From the NCBI GenBank assembly GCA_041918675.1, contig JAYRVF010000005.1:1-64000 (forward strand): a stretch of DNA of 64,000 nt. The letters run 5' to 3'. Origin of the DNA: SCUB01 sp041918675 (GTDB taxonomy: Bacteria; Pseudomonadota; Alphaproteobacteria; Rhizobiales; Xanthobacteraceae). The translations under genes and the position numbers were made by a program. Below, in pieces: positions 24,878 to 31,859 of the stretch. The notes beneath the pieces were generated by a model. It was not told where the DNA came from. It did not search any database and saw only the letters and a program-made list of their open reading frames with translations. Within the stretch, counting starts at the first letter, position 1, and the number at the start of each line of letters is the position of its first letter.

Positions 24878-25282
24878 CTAGGCGGGGCGCTTGGCCTGCT
24901 TCGCCTTGACGCGTTCCTGAGTCTTGGCCACGTCGACGACCACGCGCGTGTGCGTACCCTTGCCGATCGGCTCCACGTCATCCTTGGCGGTCAGCTCGAA
25001 AGTGATCTTGCGACCCTCGACCGCCACGACCTTGGCCGTGATCTCGACGTTCCATCCCAACGGCGTGGCGGCGACATGCGTCGTCGCGATCTCGATGCCG
25101 ACGGAGTCCTCGCCGGCGTCGGCGTGCTGCATGATCAGGTCGCGGCACGTGTGCTCCATGTCGAGAACCATGAAGGGCGTGCCGTAGACGCGCCCCTCCT
25201 CGCCCATGAAACTGATGGTCCGCGCCCGGTCGACCGAGACCCGGTGCGTATGGCTCACCCCGACCGCGAGGCTGGACTTCAT
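24878..25282 (-). CDS. FlK-like acyl-CoA thioesterase (hotdog fold)
   Basis: 134 residues from ATG 25282 with GGAGGA 8 nt upstream. The fold and active-site residues follow fluoroacetyl-CoA thioesterase FlK: YGTPFMVLDMEHTCRDLI supplies Thr35 and Glu43, and ATTHVAATPLGWNVEI supplies His69. A short basic tail ends the protein. It would hydrolyse a small or aromatic acyl-CoA. Being first in the run with the PadB-like molybdoenzyme, it may release the free acid or detoxify a dead-end CoA ester. Such FlK relatives are common in aromatic-CoA operons. Confidence 0.8.
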   Translation of the reverse strand: MKSSLAVGVSHTHRVSVDRARTISFMGEEGRVYGTPFMVLDMEHTCRDLIMQHADAGEDSVGIEIATTHVAATPLGWNVEITAKVVAVEGRKITFELTAKDDVEPIGKGTHTRVVVDVAKTQERVKAKQAKRPA

Positions 25283-25825
25283 TTCGCATTCCTCCTTGCC
25301 GCATTCTATTGGCGTCGTCTTGGCGCGTTGATTTCGCCGCGTTGATACCGCCGCGTTGAAATCACGGCGTCGGCATCGCGGCGATCGCGTTGCCATGTCG
25401 CGAGCGCACGCCCCGAACTTCCGCGTGACGCCCTCCTCCGCGCTAACACTAAAGCAAGACGCCGAAGGGAGTGAAGCACTTTTCGGACGCCGTCCGGGAT
25501 AACGTCGCGGACACCGATTCGGCCGGCATCCCGGGCGGCATGGCGCGGCGGCCGGAGGCTTGCGGCGCGCGATTCCAGGCAAACTTTCCGAAAAATCGGG
25601 AATTCGCCGGTCGTAAATCCATGAATAGTTGAAGATAAAACCATTTTTGCACGGGACCCGCGCCGCGCCGATATTCGCGCATCGCGATATTCGCGCGTCG
25701 ACGCCGAACTCCCGTTCCGTCGCGCGGCACAAGCGGGGCGCGAGGCGAGGAATTTTACTTCGCGTCAGCGCCGGAACCGGCACGGCGCGCGATCACGCCT
25801 CGCCTCGTCGGCGTCGGTCCGGCAA
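25283..25825. other. 543-bp intergenic region upstream of the thioesterase operon
   Basis: No convincing gene. There is an AT-richer stretch at 25610-25660 and GCGTTGA-type near-repeats at 25325-25365 (GCGCGTTGATTTC, GCGTTGATACC, GCGTTGAAATC), roughly 16 bp apart. It probably holds the promoter for the thioesterase-molybdoenzyme run and the 3' end of the aldolase transcript. No boxes can be assigned. Confidence 0.5.
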
Positions 25826-26638
25826 TCAATAGACGGAGGGACCCGCGGGCTTGGCGACATCGGGCGCCGGCGAAAGCCCGAAGCGCCCGCTCAACCCCTG
25901 CACCGTCCGGACGAACAAGGTGACATCCGTGCCGACGCCCACGAAAACCGCGCCAAGTTCGAGATAGCGCCGCGCATAGGTCTCGTCGCCGAACAGAATG
26001 CCGGGCGGCTTGCCGACCGCCAGGATGCGGCCGATCGCCTCCTCGATCGCCCGTTGCGCGTCCGGATGCGTCGGATTGCCAAGATGCCCGAGCCCCGCCG
26101 ACAGATCGGACGGGCCGATGAACACGCCGTCGATGCCCTCGACCGTCGCGATGGCTTCGAGGTTCTTCAGGCCGGTCGCCGTCTCGACCTGAACGAGCAG
26201 GCAAATCTGCTCGTCGGCGGTCGCGAGATAGCGGTTGCGCCGGCTGAACGCGGAAGCGCGCGCCATCGACGCGCCGACGCCGCGAATGCCGCGCGGCGGG
26301 TAACGCGTCGCCGCCACCAGCGCCTCGGCCTGTTCCCGCGTCTCCACCAACGGCACCAGCAATGTCTGGGCGCCGATGTCGAGAAGCTGCTTGATGAACC
26401 ATGGCTCCCCCATCGGCGGGCGCACCACGGGCATGGCGCGATAGCCGGCGATCGCCTGGAGCTGGGCGAGAACGGAGCGCAAATCGTTTGGGCCGTGCTC
26501 GGCGTCGATCAGCAGCCAGTCGAACCCCGCGTCCGCGCACATCTCCGCGGTGTAGGGGCTGCCCATCGCAAGCCACATGCCGATGATCTGCCGGCGCTCG
26601 CGCAGCGCCTGCTTGAATGGATTGAGTGGAGCTTCCAT
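25826..26638 (-). CDS. HpcH/HpaI-family class II aldolase
   Basis: 270 residues from ATG 26638. TIM-barrel metal-dependent pyruvate aldolase: MWLAMGSPYTAEMCADAG, WLLIDAEHGPND, VRPPMGEPWFIKQLLDIGAQ, metal-ligand strand VQVETATGLKNLEAIA (Glu) and FIGPSDLSAGLG (Asp). Family members cleave 4-hydroxy-2-oxo acids (HpaI, GarL, RhmA types). In this context it could process an aliphatic C4-C7 acid arising from ring cleavage. It is the last gene of the hydroxylase/dehydrogenase run, 117 nt after the E2 stop. Citrate-lyase beta-like activity is the other option. Confidence 0.85.
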   Translation of the reverse strand: MEAPLNPFKQALRERRQIIGMWLAMGSPYTAEMCADAGFDWLLIDAEHGPNDLRSVLAQLQAIAGYRAMPVVRPPMGEPWFIKQLLDIGAQTLLVPLVETREQAEALVAATRYPPRGIRGVGASMARASAFSRRNRYLATADEQICLLVQVETATGLKNLEAIATVEGIDGVFIGPSDLSAGLGHLGNPTHPDAQRAIEEAIGRILAVGKPPGILFGDETYARRYLELGAVFVGVGTDVTLFVRTVQGLSGRFGLSPAPDVAKPAGPSVY

Positions 26639-26755
26639 GGCTTTCCCGTCCCGCCTTCGCAAGGCGGCGCGCCGGATCGGTTTCGGCGCCGAATCGGTCC
26701 CGGCGCCGGCCGCGCCGCGATCGGCGCCCGGGTCGGCGCGCCCGCCACTTCCTGC

Positions 26756-28063
26756 CTAATTGAATTCGGCGGCCCAGTCACGCGTTTCGAGGATTTCCTT
26801 GAGGCGGGACAGGAACGCGGCGGAATAGGCCCCGTCGAAGGCGCGGTGATCGAAGCTTTGCGCCACGACGCCGACCGGGCGCGCGGCGATGGTCTCGCCT
26901 TGCGGCGTCTCGACGACCACCGGCCGCTTGCGCACCGCGTCGGTTGAAAGGATCGCCACCTGCGGCGCGTTGATGATCGGAGCGGTGAACATCGTTCCGA
27001 ACGCGCCGTTGTTGGAGATCGTATAGGTCGCGCCGGTCATGTCGTCGGGCGTCATTTTTCCCGCGCGCGCCTTCTCGGCCTGACGCTGCATCGCCTTGGC
27101 GAGGCCCTCCAGCGTCAGATCATCGGCGTGACGCACCACCGGCACGACCAAGCCGTTGAAGGAAAGGTCGACCGCGATGCCGAGATTGACATCGCGCGAG
27201 ACCAGCAGCCGGTCGCCGTCGAAGCGCGCGTTGATGTTCGGGAAGTCGCGAATCGCCATGCACACCGCGCGCGCGATGAACGGCAGATAGGTCAGCGAGA
27301 AGCCGAACTGCTTCTTGAAGCGTTCCTTCCGCGCGGCGCGCGTGGCGTCGACCGCGCCGAAATCGACGTCGATCGCCTGGAACACATGGGGCGCGGTGCG
27401 CCATGACTCCCGCAGGCGTTCGCCCGTTCTCTGGCGAACGGCGTTGAGGGTGACGATGTCGTCGGCCGCGCCGAGCGCGAGCGGCGCCGGCGCGTGCCGC
27501 GCCTGAGCCCGCGCGAGCGTGCGCGCGGCGGCGCGCACGTGGCGCCCGAGGACGCGCTTCTCGCCGTTTTGTTTGACTTGCGCGACGAGCGCGTCGAGAT
27601 CGACGCCGTCTTGCGCGATCATCCGCCGGGCCAGCGGCGAAATACGGATATCGCCCGGCCCGCGCGATCGCCCATGAGCGCCGGCGGCGGTGCGCACCTC
27701 GTTGAACGGATCGAGCGCCGGGGCGGGGCGCGGCGGCGGCGTCACGACCGGCGCGGCCGACGACGCCCGCGTCGGCGGCGGGCTCGCCGCCGGCTTGTCC
27801 GCCGGCCGCGGCGCGGGCGAAGCCGCGGCGTTTGGCTCCCCGATCACCGCGACGACGGCGCCAACCTTGACGACGGTGCCGGCGTCGACGCGAATTTCCG
27901 CGAGCTTGCCCGAGGCGATCGCCTGAACCTCGACCGTCACCTTGTCGGTTTCGACCTCGAATATATTGTCGCCTTCGTTGACGTGATCGCCGACGCTCTT
28001 GAACCACGCCAGGATCTTGCCCTCGGCCACCGTCTCGCCGAGTTGCGGCATCAGCACGTCCAT
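26756..28063 (-). CDS. 2-oxoacid dehydrogenase E2-like dihydrolipoyl acyltransferase
   Basis: 435 residues from ATG 28063. One N-terminal lipoyl domain with lipoylation site Lys41 (VETDKVTVEV), a Pro/Ala-rich hinge (about 80-130), an E1/E3-binding domain (ISPLARRMIAQDGVDLDAL) and the catalytic domain ending in SFDHRAFDGAYSAAF (HRxFDG, active-site His). It would accept an acyl group from E1 and pass it to CoA. Its E1alpha and E1beta genes are immediately upstream; no E3 gene is in the window, so a shared dihydrolipoamide dehydrogenase must serve. By synteny it may be the M component of a hydroxybenzoquinone-cleaving complex rather than pyruvate dehydrogenase. Confidence 0.87.
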   Translation of the reverse strand: MDVLMPQLGETVAEGKILAWFKSVGDHVNEGDNIFEVETDKVTVEVQAIASGKLAEIRVDAGTVVKVGAVVAVIGEPNAAASPAPRPADKPAASPPPTRASSAAPVVTPPPRPAPALDPFNEVRTAAGAHGRSRGPGDIRISPLARRMIAQDGVDLDALVAQVKQNGEKRVLGRHVRAAARTLARAQARHAPAPLALGAADDIVTLNAVRQRTGERLRESWRTAPHVFQAIDVDFGAVDATRAARKERFKKQFGFSLTYLPFIARAVCMAIRDFPNINARFDGDRLLVSRDVNLGIAVDLSFNGLVVPVVRHADDLTLEGLAKAMQRQAEKARAGKMTPDDMTGATYTISNNGAFGTMFTAPIINAPQVAILSTDAVRKRPVVVETPQGETIAARPVGVVAQSFDHRAFDGAYSAAFLSRLKEILETRDWAAEFN

Positions 28064-28106
28064 CGCCGCCTCCCTCGCCCAAGGCATCGCGCCGCCCCCG
28101 GTCCCC

Positions 28107-29096
28107 TCATCGCGTCGCCCCGTTCATCACGCGCGCGATGCGCTCGACGACGCGCGCCACGCTCGGAATGGCGAGGTCCTCGAGGTGATCGGCGGCGGGC
28201 AGCGGAATATGCGGCGTGGTGATGCGCACGATCGGCCCATCGAGGTCCCAGAAGATTTCATCGGCCGCGATCGAGGCGATTTCCGCGCCCCAGCCGCACA
28301 GCCTCGGATTTTCCTCCACCGTGAACAGGCGCCCGGTCTTGACGATCGAATTCAGGATCGTCTGGGTGTCGAGCGGCACCAGCGAGCGCACGTCGACCAC
28401 CTCGCAATCGATGCCGTGCTCGGCCTTCAACCTCTCCGCCGCCTCGAGCGCGCGCGGCACCATCATCGCCAGCGCGACGATGGTGGCGTCCTTGCCGGCG
28501 CGGCGCACCTTCGCGGTGCCGAGCGTATCGACGATCTCGCCGTCCGGAACCTCGCCCTTCATCGCGTAAAGCGACTTGTGCTCGTGAAAGATCACCGGAT
28601 TGTCGTCGCGCACCGCGGCCGCCATCAGCCCGATCACGTCGACCGGCGTCGACGGCGCGACCACCTTCAGGCCGGGGATCATCATCGTCCAGTTTTCGAT
28701 CGATTGGGAATGCTGCGCCCCGAAACGCGCGCCGCCGCCGTTGCCGGTGCGCACCACCAAGGGGCAGCCGAGCTGGCCGTTGGTCATGTAGCGCAGCTTG
28801 GGAAACTCGTTGGCGATGAAATCGAAGCACACCGCGGCGAAGTCGGAAAACATCAGCTCCGCGATCGGCCGCAGCCCCGTCATCGCCGCGCCCATCGCCG
28901 CGCCGAGAATGGCCTGCTCGGAAATCGGCGTGTCGCGCACGCGCAAGGGGCCGAACTCCTCGTACAGCCCCACCGTCGCCTTGAACACGCCGCCGGCCTT
29001 GGCCACGTCCTCGCCGAGAAACACGACGGTGTCGTCGCGCCGCATCTCCTGGGCGATGCCGCGCGCGACGGCGTCGCGATAGGTCAGTTCCGCCAT
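28107..29096 (-). CDS. 2-oxoacid dehydrogenase E1 component, beta subunit
   Basis: 329 residues from ATG 29096, overlapping the end of the alpha subunit by 13 nt. Transketolase-type pyrimidine-binding domain: MAELTYRDAVARGIAQEM, VVFLGEDVAKAGGVF (conserved Glu), DTPISEQAILGAAMGAAM, and a C-terminal domain with CEVVDVRSLVPLDTQTIL. Forms an alpha2beta2 TPP enzyme with the upstream gene. Sequence style is that of the acetoin/branched-chain/PDH-beta group, so substrate cannot be read from it. Context (transhydroxylase-like genes) favours an aromatic-derived quinone or keto acid. Confidence 0.88.
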   Translation of the reverse strand: MAELTYRDAVARGIAQEMRRDDTVVFLGEDVAKAGGVFKATVGLYEEFGPLRVRDTPISEQAILGAAMGAAMTGLRPIAELMFSDFAAVCFDFIANEFPKLRYMTNGQLGCPLVVRTGNGGGARFGAQHSQSIENWTMMIPGLKVVAPSTPVDVIGLMAAAVRDDNPVIFHEHKSLYAMKGEVPDGEIVDTLGTAKVRRAGKDATIVALAMMVPRALEAAERLKAEHGIDCEVVDVRSLVPLDTQTILNSIVKTGRLFTVEENPRLCGWGAEIASIAADEIFWDLDGPIVRITTPHIPLPAADHLEDLAIPSVARVVERIARVMNGATR

Positions 29097-30082
29097 GCCC
29101 AGCTCCCATCGGCGTAGACGTCGCTCGTCAGTATCTCGGCGGGCGCCGACGGCGCGGCCTTGCAGACGGCCGTCGCCTCCTCGGTCTTGCGCCGCGATTC
29201 CTTCTCGATCGCCGCGATCGCCTCCTCGCCGATGTCGAATTCCTTCAGCCGCGCGCGATAGATCGTGAGCGGGTCGCGCTTGAGCCATTCCTCGAGCTCG
29301 CCCGGCGGACGATACTTCGCCGGATCGGCGCGCGAATGCCCGGAGTGGCGATAGGTCAGACATTCGATCAGCGAAGGCCCCTCGCCCGCGCGCGCCTTGG
29401 TGACCGCCGCCCGCATCGTGCGATAGACGACGTCGGCGTCGTTGCCGTCGATGACGATGCGATCAAGCCCATAGGCGGCGGCGCGGTCGGCCGCCGGATG
29501 CGGCACCGCCGTCACCTCGCTGATCGGCGTGTATTCCATATAGAGATTGTTCTCGCACACGAAGATCACCGGCAGCTTCCAGATCACCGCGAAGTTGAGC
29601 GCCTCGTGGAACGCGCCGATATTGGTCGTGCCGTCGCCGAAGAAGCAGACCGAGACATCCTTCTGCCCGAGATATTGCGCCCGCCACGCCGCGCCGCAGG
29701 CGATCGGCAGATGCGCCCCGATGATGGCGTAGGACCCCATCACGCCGTGCTCGACCGAGGTCAGATGCATCGAGCCGCCCTTGCCGCGCATCAGCCCGTT
29801 GTCGCGCTGCATCAACTCGCCGAGCACCTTTTCCATCGCCGCCCCGCGCGCCAGCGTGTGGGCGTGTCCGCGATAGGTGCAGAACGACAGGTCGCCCGGT
29901 CGCATCGCCGCCGCCGCCCCCGCCGCGACCGCCTCCTGCCCCAGCGACAAATGCACCGTGCCCTTCACAAGGTTCTGCAGGAACAAATCATGCGCCCGCT
30001 TCTCGCAGTCGCGAATCTCGACCTGCAACCGGTACATCTCCAGGCGCTTCTCCGCGCCAATGTCGTCGTTCTTGCGTTTCAA
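29084..30082 (-). CDS. 2-oxoacid dehydrogenase E1 component, alpha subunit
   Basis: 332 residues, TPP-binding subunit. Motif GDGTTNIGAFHEALNFAV ending in ENN binds TPP-Mg; the phosphorylation-loop region reads YRHSGHSRADPAKYR. Helix 1 (YRLQVEIRDCEKRAHDLF) and GKGGSMHLTS are typical of AcoA/PdhA-like proteins. It catalyses decarboxylative acyl transfer to lipoyl-E2. It is preceded by two cupin genes and the hydroxylase pair on the same strand with short gaps, consistent with one operon. As recalled, Azoarcus anaerobius resorcinol degradation uses such a complex (BqdLSM) on 2-hydroxy-1,4-benzoquinone. Confidence 0.88.
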   Translation of the reverse strand: MKRKNDDIGAEKRLEMYRLQVEIRDCEKRAHDLFLQNLVKGTVHLSLGQEAVAAGAAAAMRPGDLSFCTYRGHAHTLARGAAMEKVLGELMQRDNGLMRGKGGSMHLTSVEHGVMGSYAIIGAHLPIACGAAWRAQYLGQKDVSVCFFGDGTTNIGAFHEALNFAVIWKLPVIFVCENNLYMEYTPISEVTAVPHPAADRAAAYGLDRIVIDGNDADVVYRTMRAAVTKARAGEGPSLIECLTYRHSGHSRADPAKYRPPGELEEWLKRDPLTIYRARLKEFDIGEEAIAAIEKESRRKTEEATAVCKAAPSAPAEILTSDVYADGSWAWRN

Positions 30083-30136
30083 ACATTCCTCCCGGGGCTC
30101 CGCCCGACCGCGACAGCGATCGTCGGGATCGCCGTC

Positions 30137-30487
30137 CTACGACTTCGGCGGGGGCACCACAAGATGGAGCAGCTTGAGCGGCGCCGCTCCGCTCTGGCGA
30201 ATGGTCGCCCATTCGGCGGGGCCGAGATAGATGCCGCCGCCCTTCGAAACCGCGACATCCTGGGAGTTGAGCGTGATCACGCCTTCGCCCTCCATGAGGT
30301 AGATAAGCTGGTGATCGGCGCTATCGGCGCTGGTGCGCAACGCATCGCCCGCGTCGAGCCAGCGCAGCATGCCGACGACATTCTCGGCCCCGCACAGATC
30401 GCGGTTGATGATCTCGGTGAACGATCCGCCGCCGGCGCCGCCCGCCTGGCGCGCCAGCGTGTTGGTGTCGATGAAAGTCGTCGTCAT
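30137..30487 (-). CDS. Small cupin protein lacking the usual metal ligands
   Basis: 116 residues, one beta-barrel. The cupin core is recognisable (ADHQLIYLMEGEGVITLN, then GGGIYLGPAEWATIR), but motif 1 has only one His and no HxH pair, and motif 2 lacks its His. It is therefore probably not a standard metal-dependent oxygenase or isomerase; a binding or structural role is possible. It lies 54 nt upstream of the E1alpha gene and 52 nt downstream of a second, complete cupin, suggesting duplication with divergence. Function unknown. Confidence 0.75.
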   Translation of the reverse strand: MTTTFIDTNTLARQAGGAGGGSFTEIINRDLCGAENVVGMLRWLDAGDALRTSADSADHQLIYLMEGEGVITLNSQDVAVSKGGGIYLGPAEWATIRQSGAAPLKLLHLVVPPPKS

Positions 30488-30539
30488 GCGTGTTCCTCCT
30501 CGTGTGGCGTGTCATGGGGCGCGATGCCCCGCCGCCATT

Positions 30540-30953
30540 TCAAGTCTGCGTCCAGACGCGGCCGTCGATGCGGTTCCAAAGCAGGTCTTCCTTGGTGCCG
30601 TCGAGGATCGTCGTCTTGAAACGGTTCGGCGCCTGAAATTCGAAGTAGAAGAGCGGCGTGATGCCGCGCAGGCGATGCTTGTCCTCGGCCGGAATGAAGA
30701 CCAGATCGCCGGATTTGACTTCCTCGACGCCGTCCGGAGTCTCGACCGTGCCAACGCCGTCGATGATGAAATAGAAGTGCTCGCAGTTCTCATGCAGGTG
30801 ATAGGGCGATGCCGCGCCCTGCTTGTAATGCATCACGCCCGCGAGCATCGCGTCGATGTTCGTCAGCTCCTTGTTGACGAAGAAAATCCGCTCTCGTCCC
30901 GGCACGACCGAGACCAGCCTTGGCAGGTCGTCCTGGTGGAAGATATAGGCCAT
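30540..30953 (-). CDS. Cupin protein with complete metal-binding motif
   Basis: 137 residues. Motif 1 is intact: GAASPYHLHENCEHFYFIIDG gives HxH and Glu ligands; motif 2 is PAEDKHRL with its His. So a mononuclear metal site is expected. It sits between the hydroxylase small subunit (42 nt) and the degenerate cupin. Single-domain cupins of this type include isomerases, lyases and quercetinase-like dioxygenases. Given its place between a phenol hydroxylase and a quinone-cleaving-type complex, a tautomerase or decarboxylase acting on a polyhydroxylated ring or its quinone is a reasonable guess only. Confidence 0.8.
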   Translation of the reverse strand: MAYIFHQDDLPRLVSVVPGRERIFFVNKELTNIDAMLAGVMHYKQGAASPYHLHENCEHFYFIIDGVGTVETPDGVEEVKSGDLVFIPAEDKHRLRGITPLFYFEFQAPNRFKTTILDGTKEDLLWNRIDGRVWTQT

Positions 30954-30995
30954 TGGCAGTTCCTCCCCTTGAGGCGATGAAGATCGACGCGGAAT

Positions 30996-31850
30996 TCAGG
31001 CGGTGGCGCGCTCGAGTTCGATCACGCCGACATGAATGCTGGCCGCGACGGCGCACGGACGCCGCGCCGGCTTGAACGTGTCCGCCTCGACCTCGATTTC
31101 ATAGGCGCCGCTTTCGCGCGCCAGACCATCGAAGCGGAAATCGCCGAACGTGTCGGTGACGGCGTGACGCAACGCCGCCGAGCCCTTGCGCAAGGTGACG
31201 CGCGCCCCGGCGATGCATTCGGACACGCCATCGATCGCGCCGGCGACGGTGCCGCCGACGAACGCGGTATGAACGCGGTGCAGGTTCTTGTAATAGACGC
31301 GCGGCCGGGTGCCGAATTCGGGATTGAGCACCTGATAGCCTTCTTCGCGCGCCAGCCGCGCCATCTCCTCGTCCTCGACCAGGATCGAGCGCATCGCCTC
31401 GGTCGGACAGGACTGCGCGCCGCGCGTCTTCGTCCACCCCTTGTCGAGCAGGTGGGCGTCGAACGGCCAGGCCTGCGGCAGGCTCTTTTCCTCGTTCCAC
31501 CACGCCGCCTTGTAGGGACAGGCGTCGACGATCTGGCGCTGGCCCTTCGCCTTCACCGGATCGATGATGACGATGCCGTCGGCACGCTTGGTCACCGCGC
31601 CGTTCCGCGCCGCCTTCGCGCAGGGCGCGTCATCGCAATGGTTGCAGGTCACCGGCAGATAGGAGACGTCGACCATCGGAAACACGCCGCGCTCGTATTG
31701 AACGATATCGATCCAGCGATGGCCGAGACGCGGCATCTCCTCGGCGTAACCGGGAAAGCTGTTGCCGTGATACTCGTCATGCGCGGCGAGCGCGCAATTG
31801 TTGCAATTGAAGCACTTGGCCACGTCGATGAGGAGGTTCCACTTTTTCAT
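30996..31850 (-). CDS. Transhydroxylase / resorcinol-hydroxylase-like small subunit (Fe-S plus beta-barrel domain)
   Basis: 284 residues. Residues 1-190 are a ferredoxin-like subunit; from memory they match the small subunit of Pelobacter pyrogallol-phloroglucinol transhydroxylase closely (LGHRWIDI...YERG, NGAVTKRADGIVIIDPVKAK, VYYKNLHR). Residues ~197-284 form the same C-terminal transthyretin/Cna-B-like barrel (IAGARVTLRKGSAALRHAV, TFGDFRFDGLA). Only eight Cys fit cluster positions (13, 16, 19, 69, 72, 77, 111, 148), enough for two [4Fe-4S] clusters where the transhydroxylase has twelve; Ala23, Trp128 and Asp131 stand at lost ligands. It is 9 nt after the large subunit, so one operon. Confidence 0.85.
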   Translation of the reverse strand: MKKWNLLIDVAKCFNCNNCALAAHDEYHGNSFPGYAEEMPRLGHRWIDIVQYERGVFPMVDVSYLPVTCNHCDDAPCAKAARNGAVTKRADGIVIIDPVKAKGQRQIVDACPYKAAWWNEEKSLPQAWPFDAHLLDKGWTKTRGAQSCPTEAMRSILVEDEEMARLAREEGYQVLNPEFGTRPRVYYKNLHRVHTAFVGGTVAGAIDGVSECIAGARVTLRKGSAALRHAVTDTFGDFRFDGLARESGAYEIEVEADTFKPARRPCAVAASIHVGVIELERATA

Positions 31851-31859
31851 GATCCGCCC

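Noticed and set aside
26756..30082. Straight call of pyruvate or acetoin dehydrogenase
   Set aside because: Not excluded by sequence, but there is no E3, aco regulator or pdh context; neighbouring hydroxylase subunits point elsewhere, so the substrate is left open.
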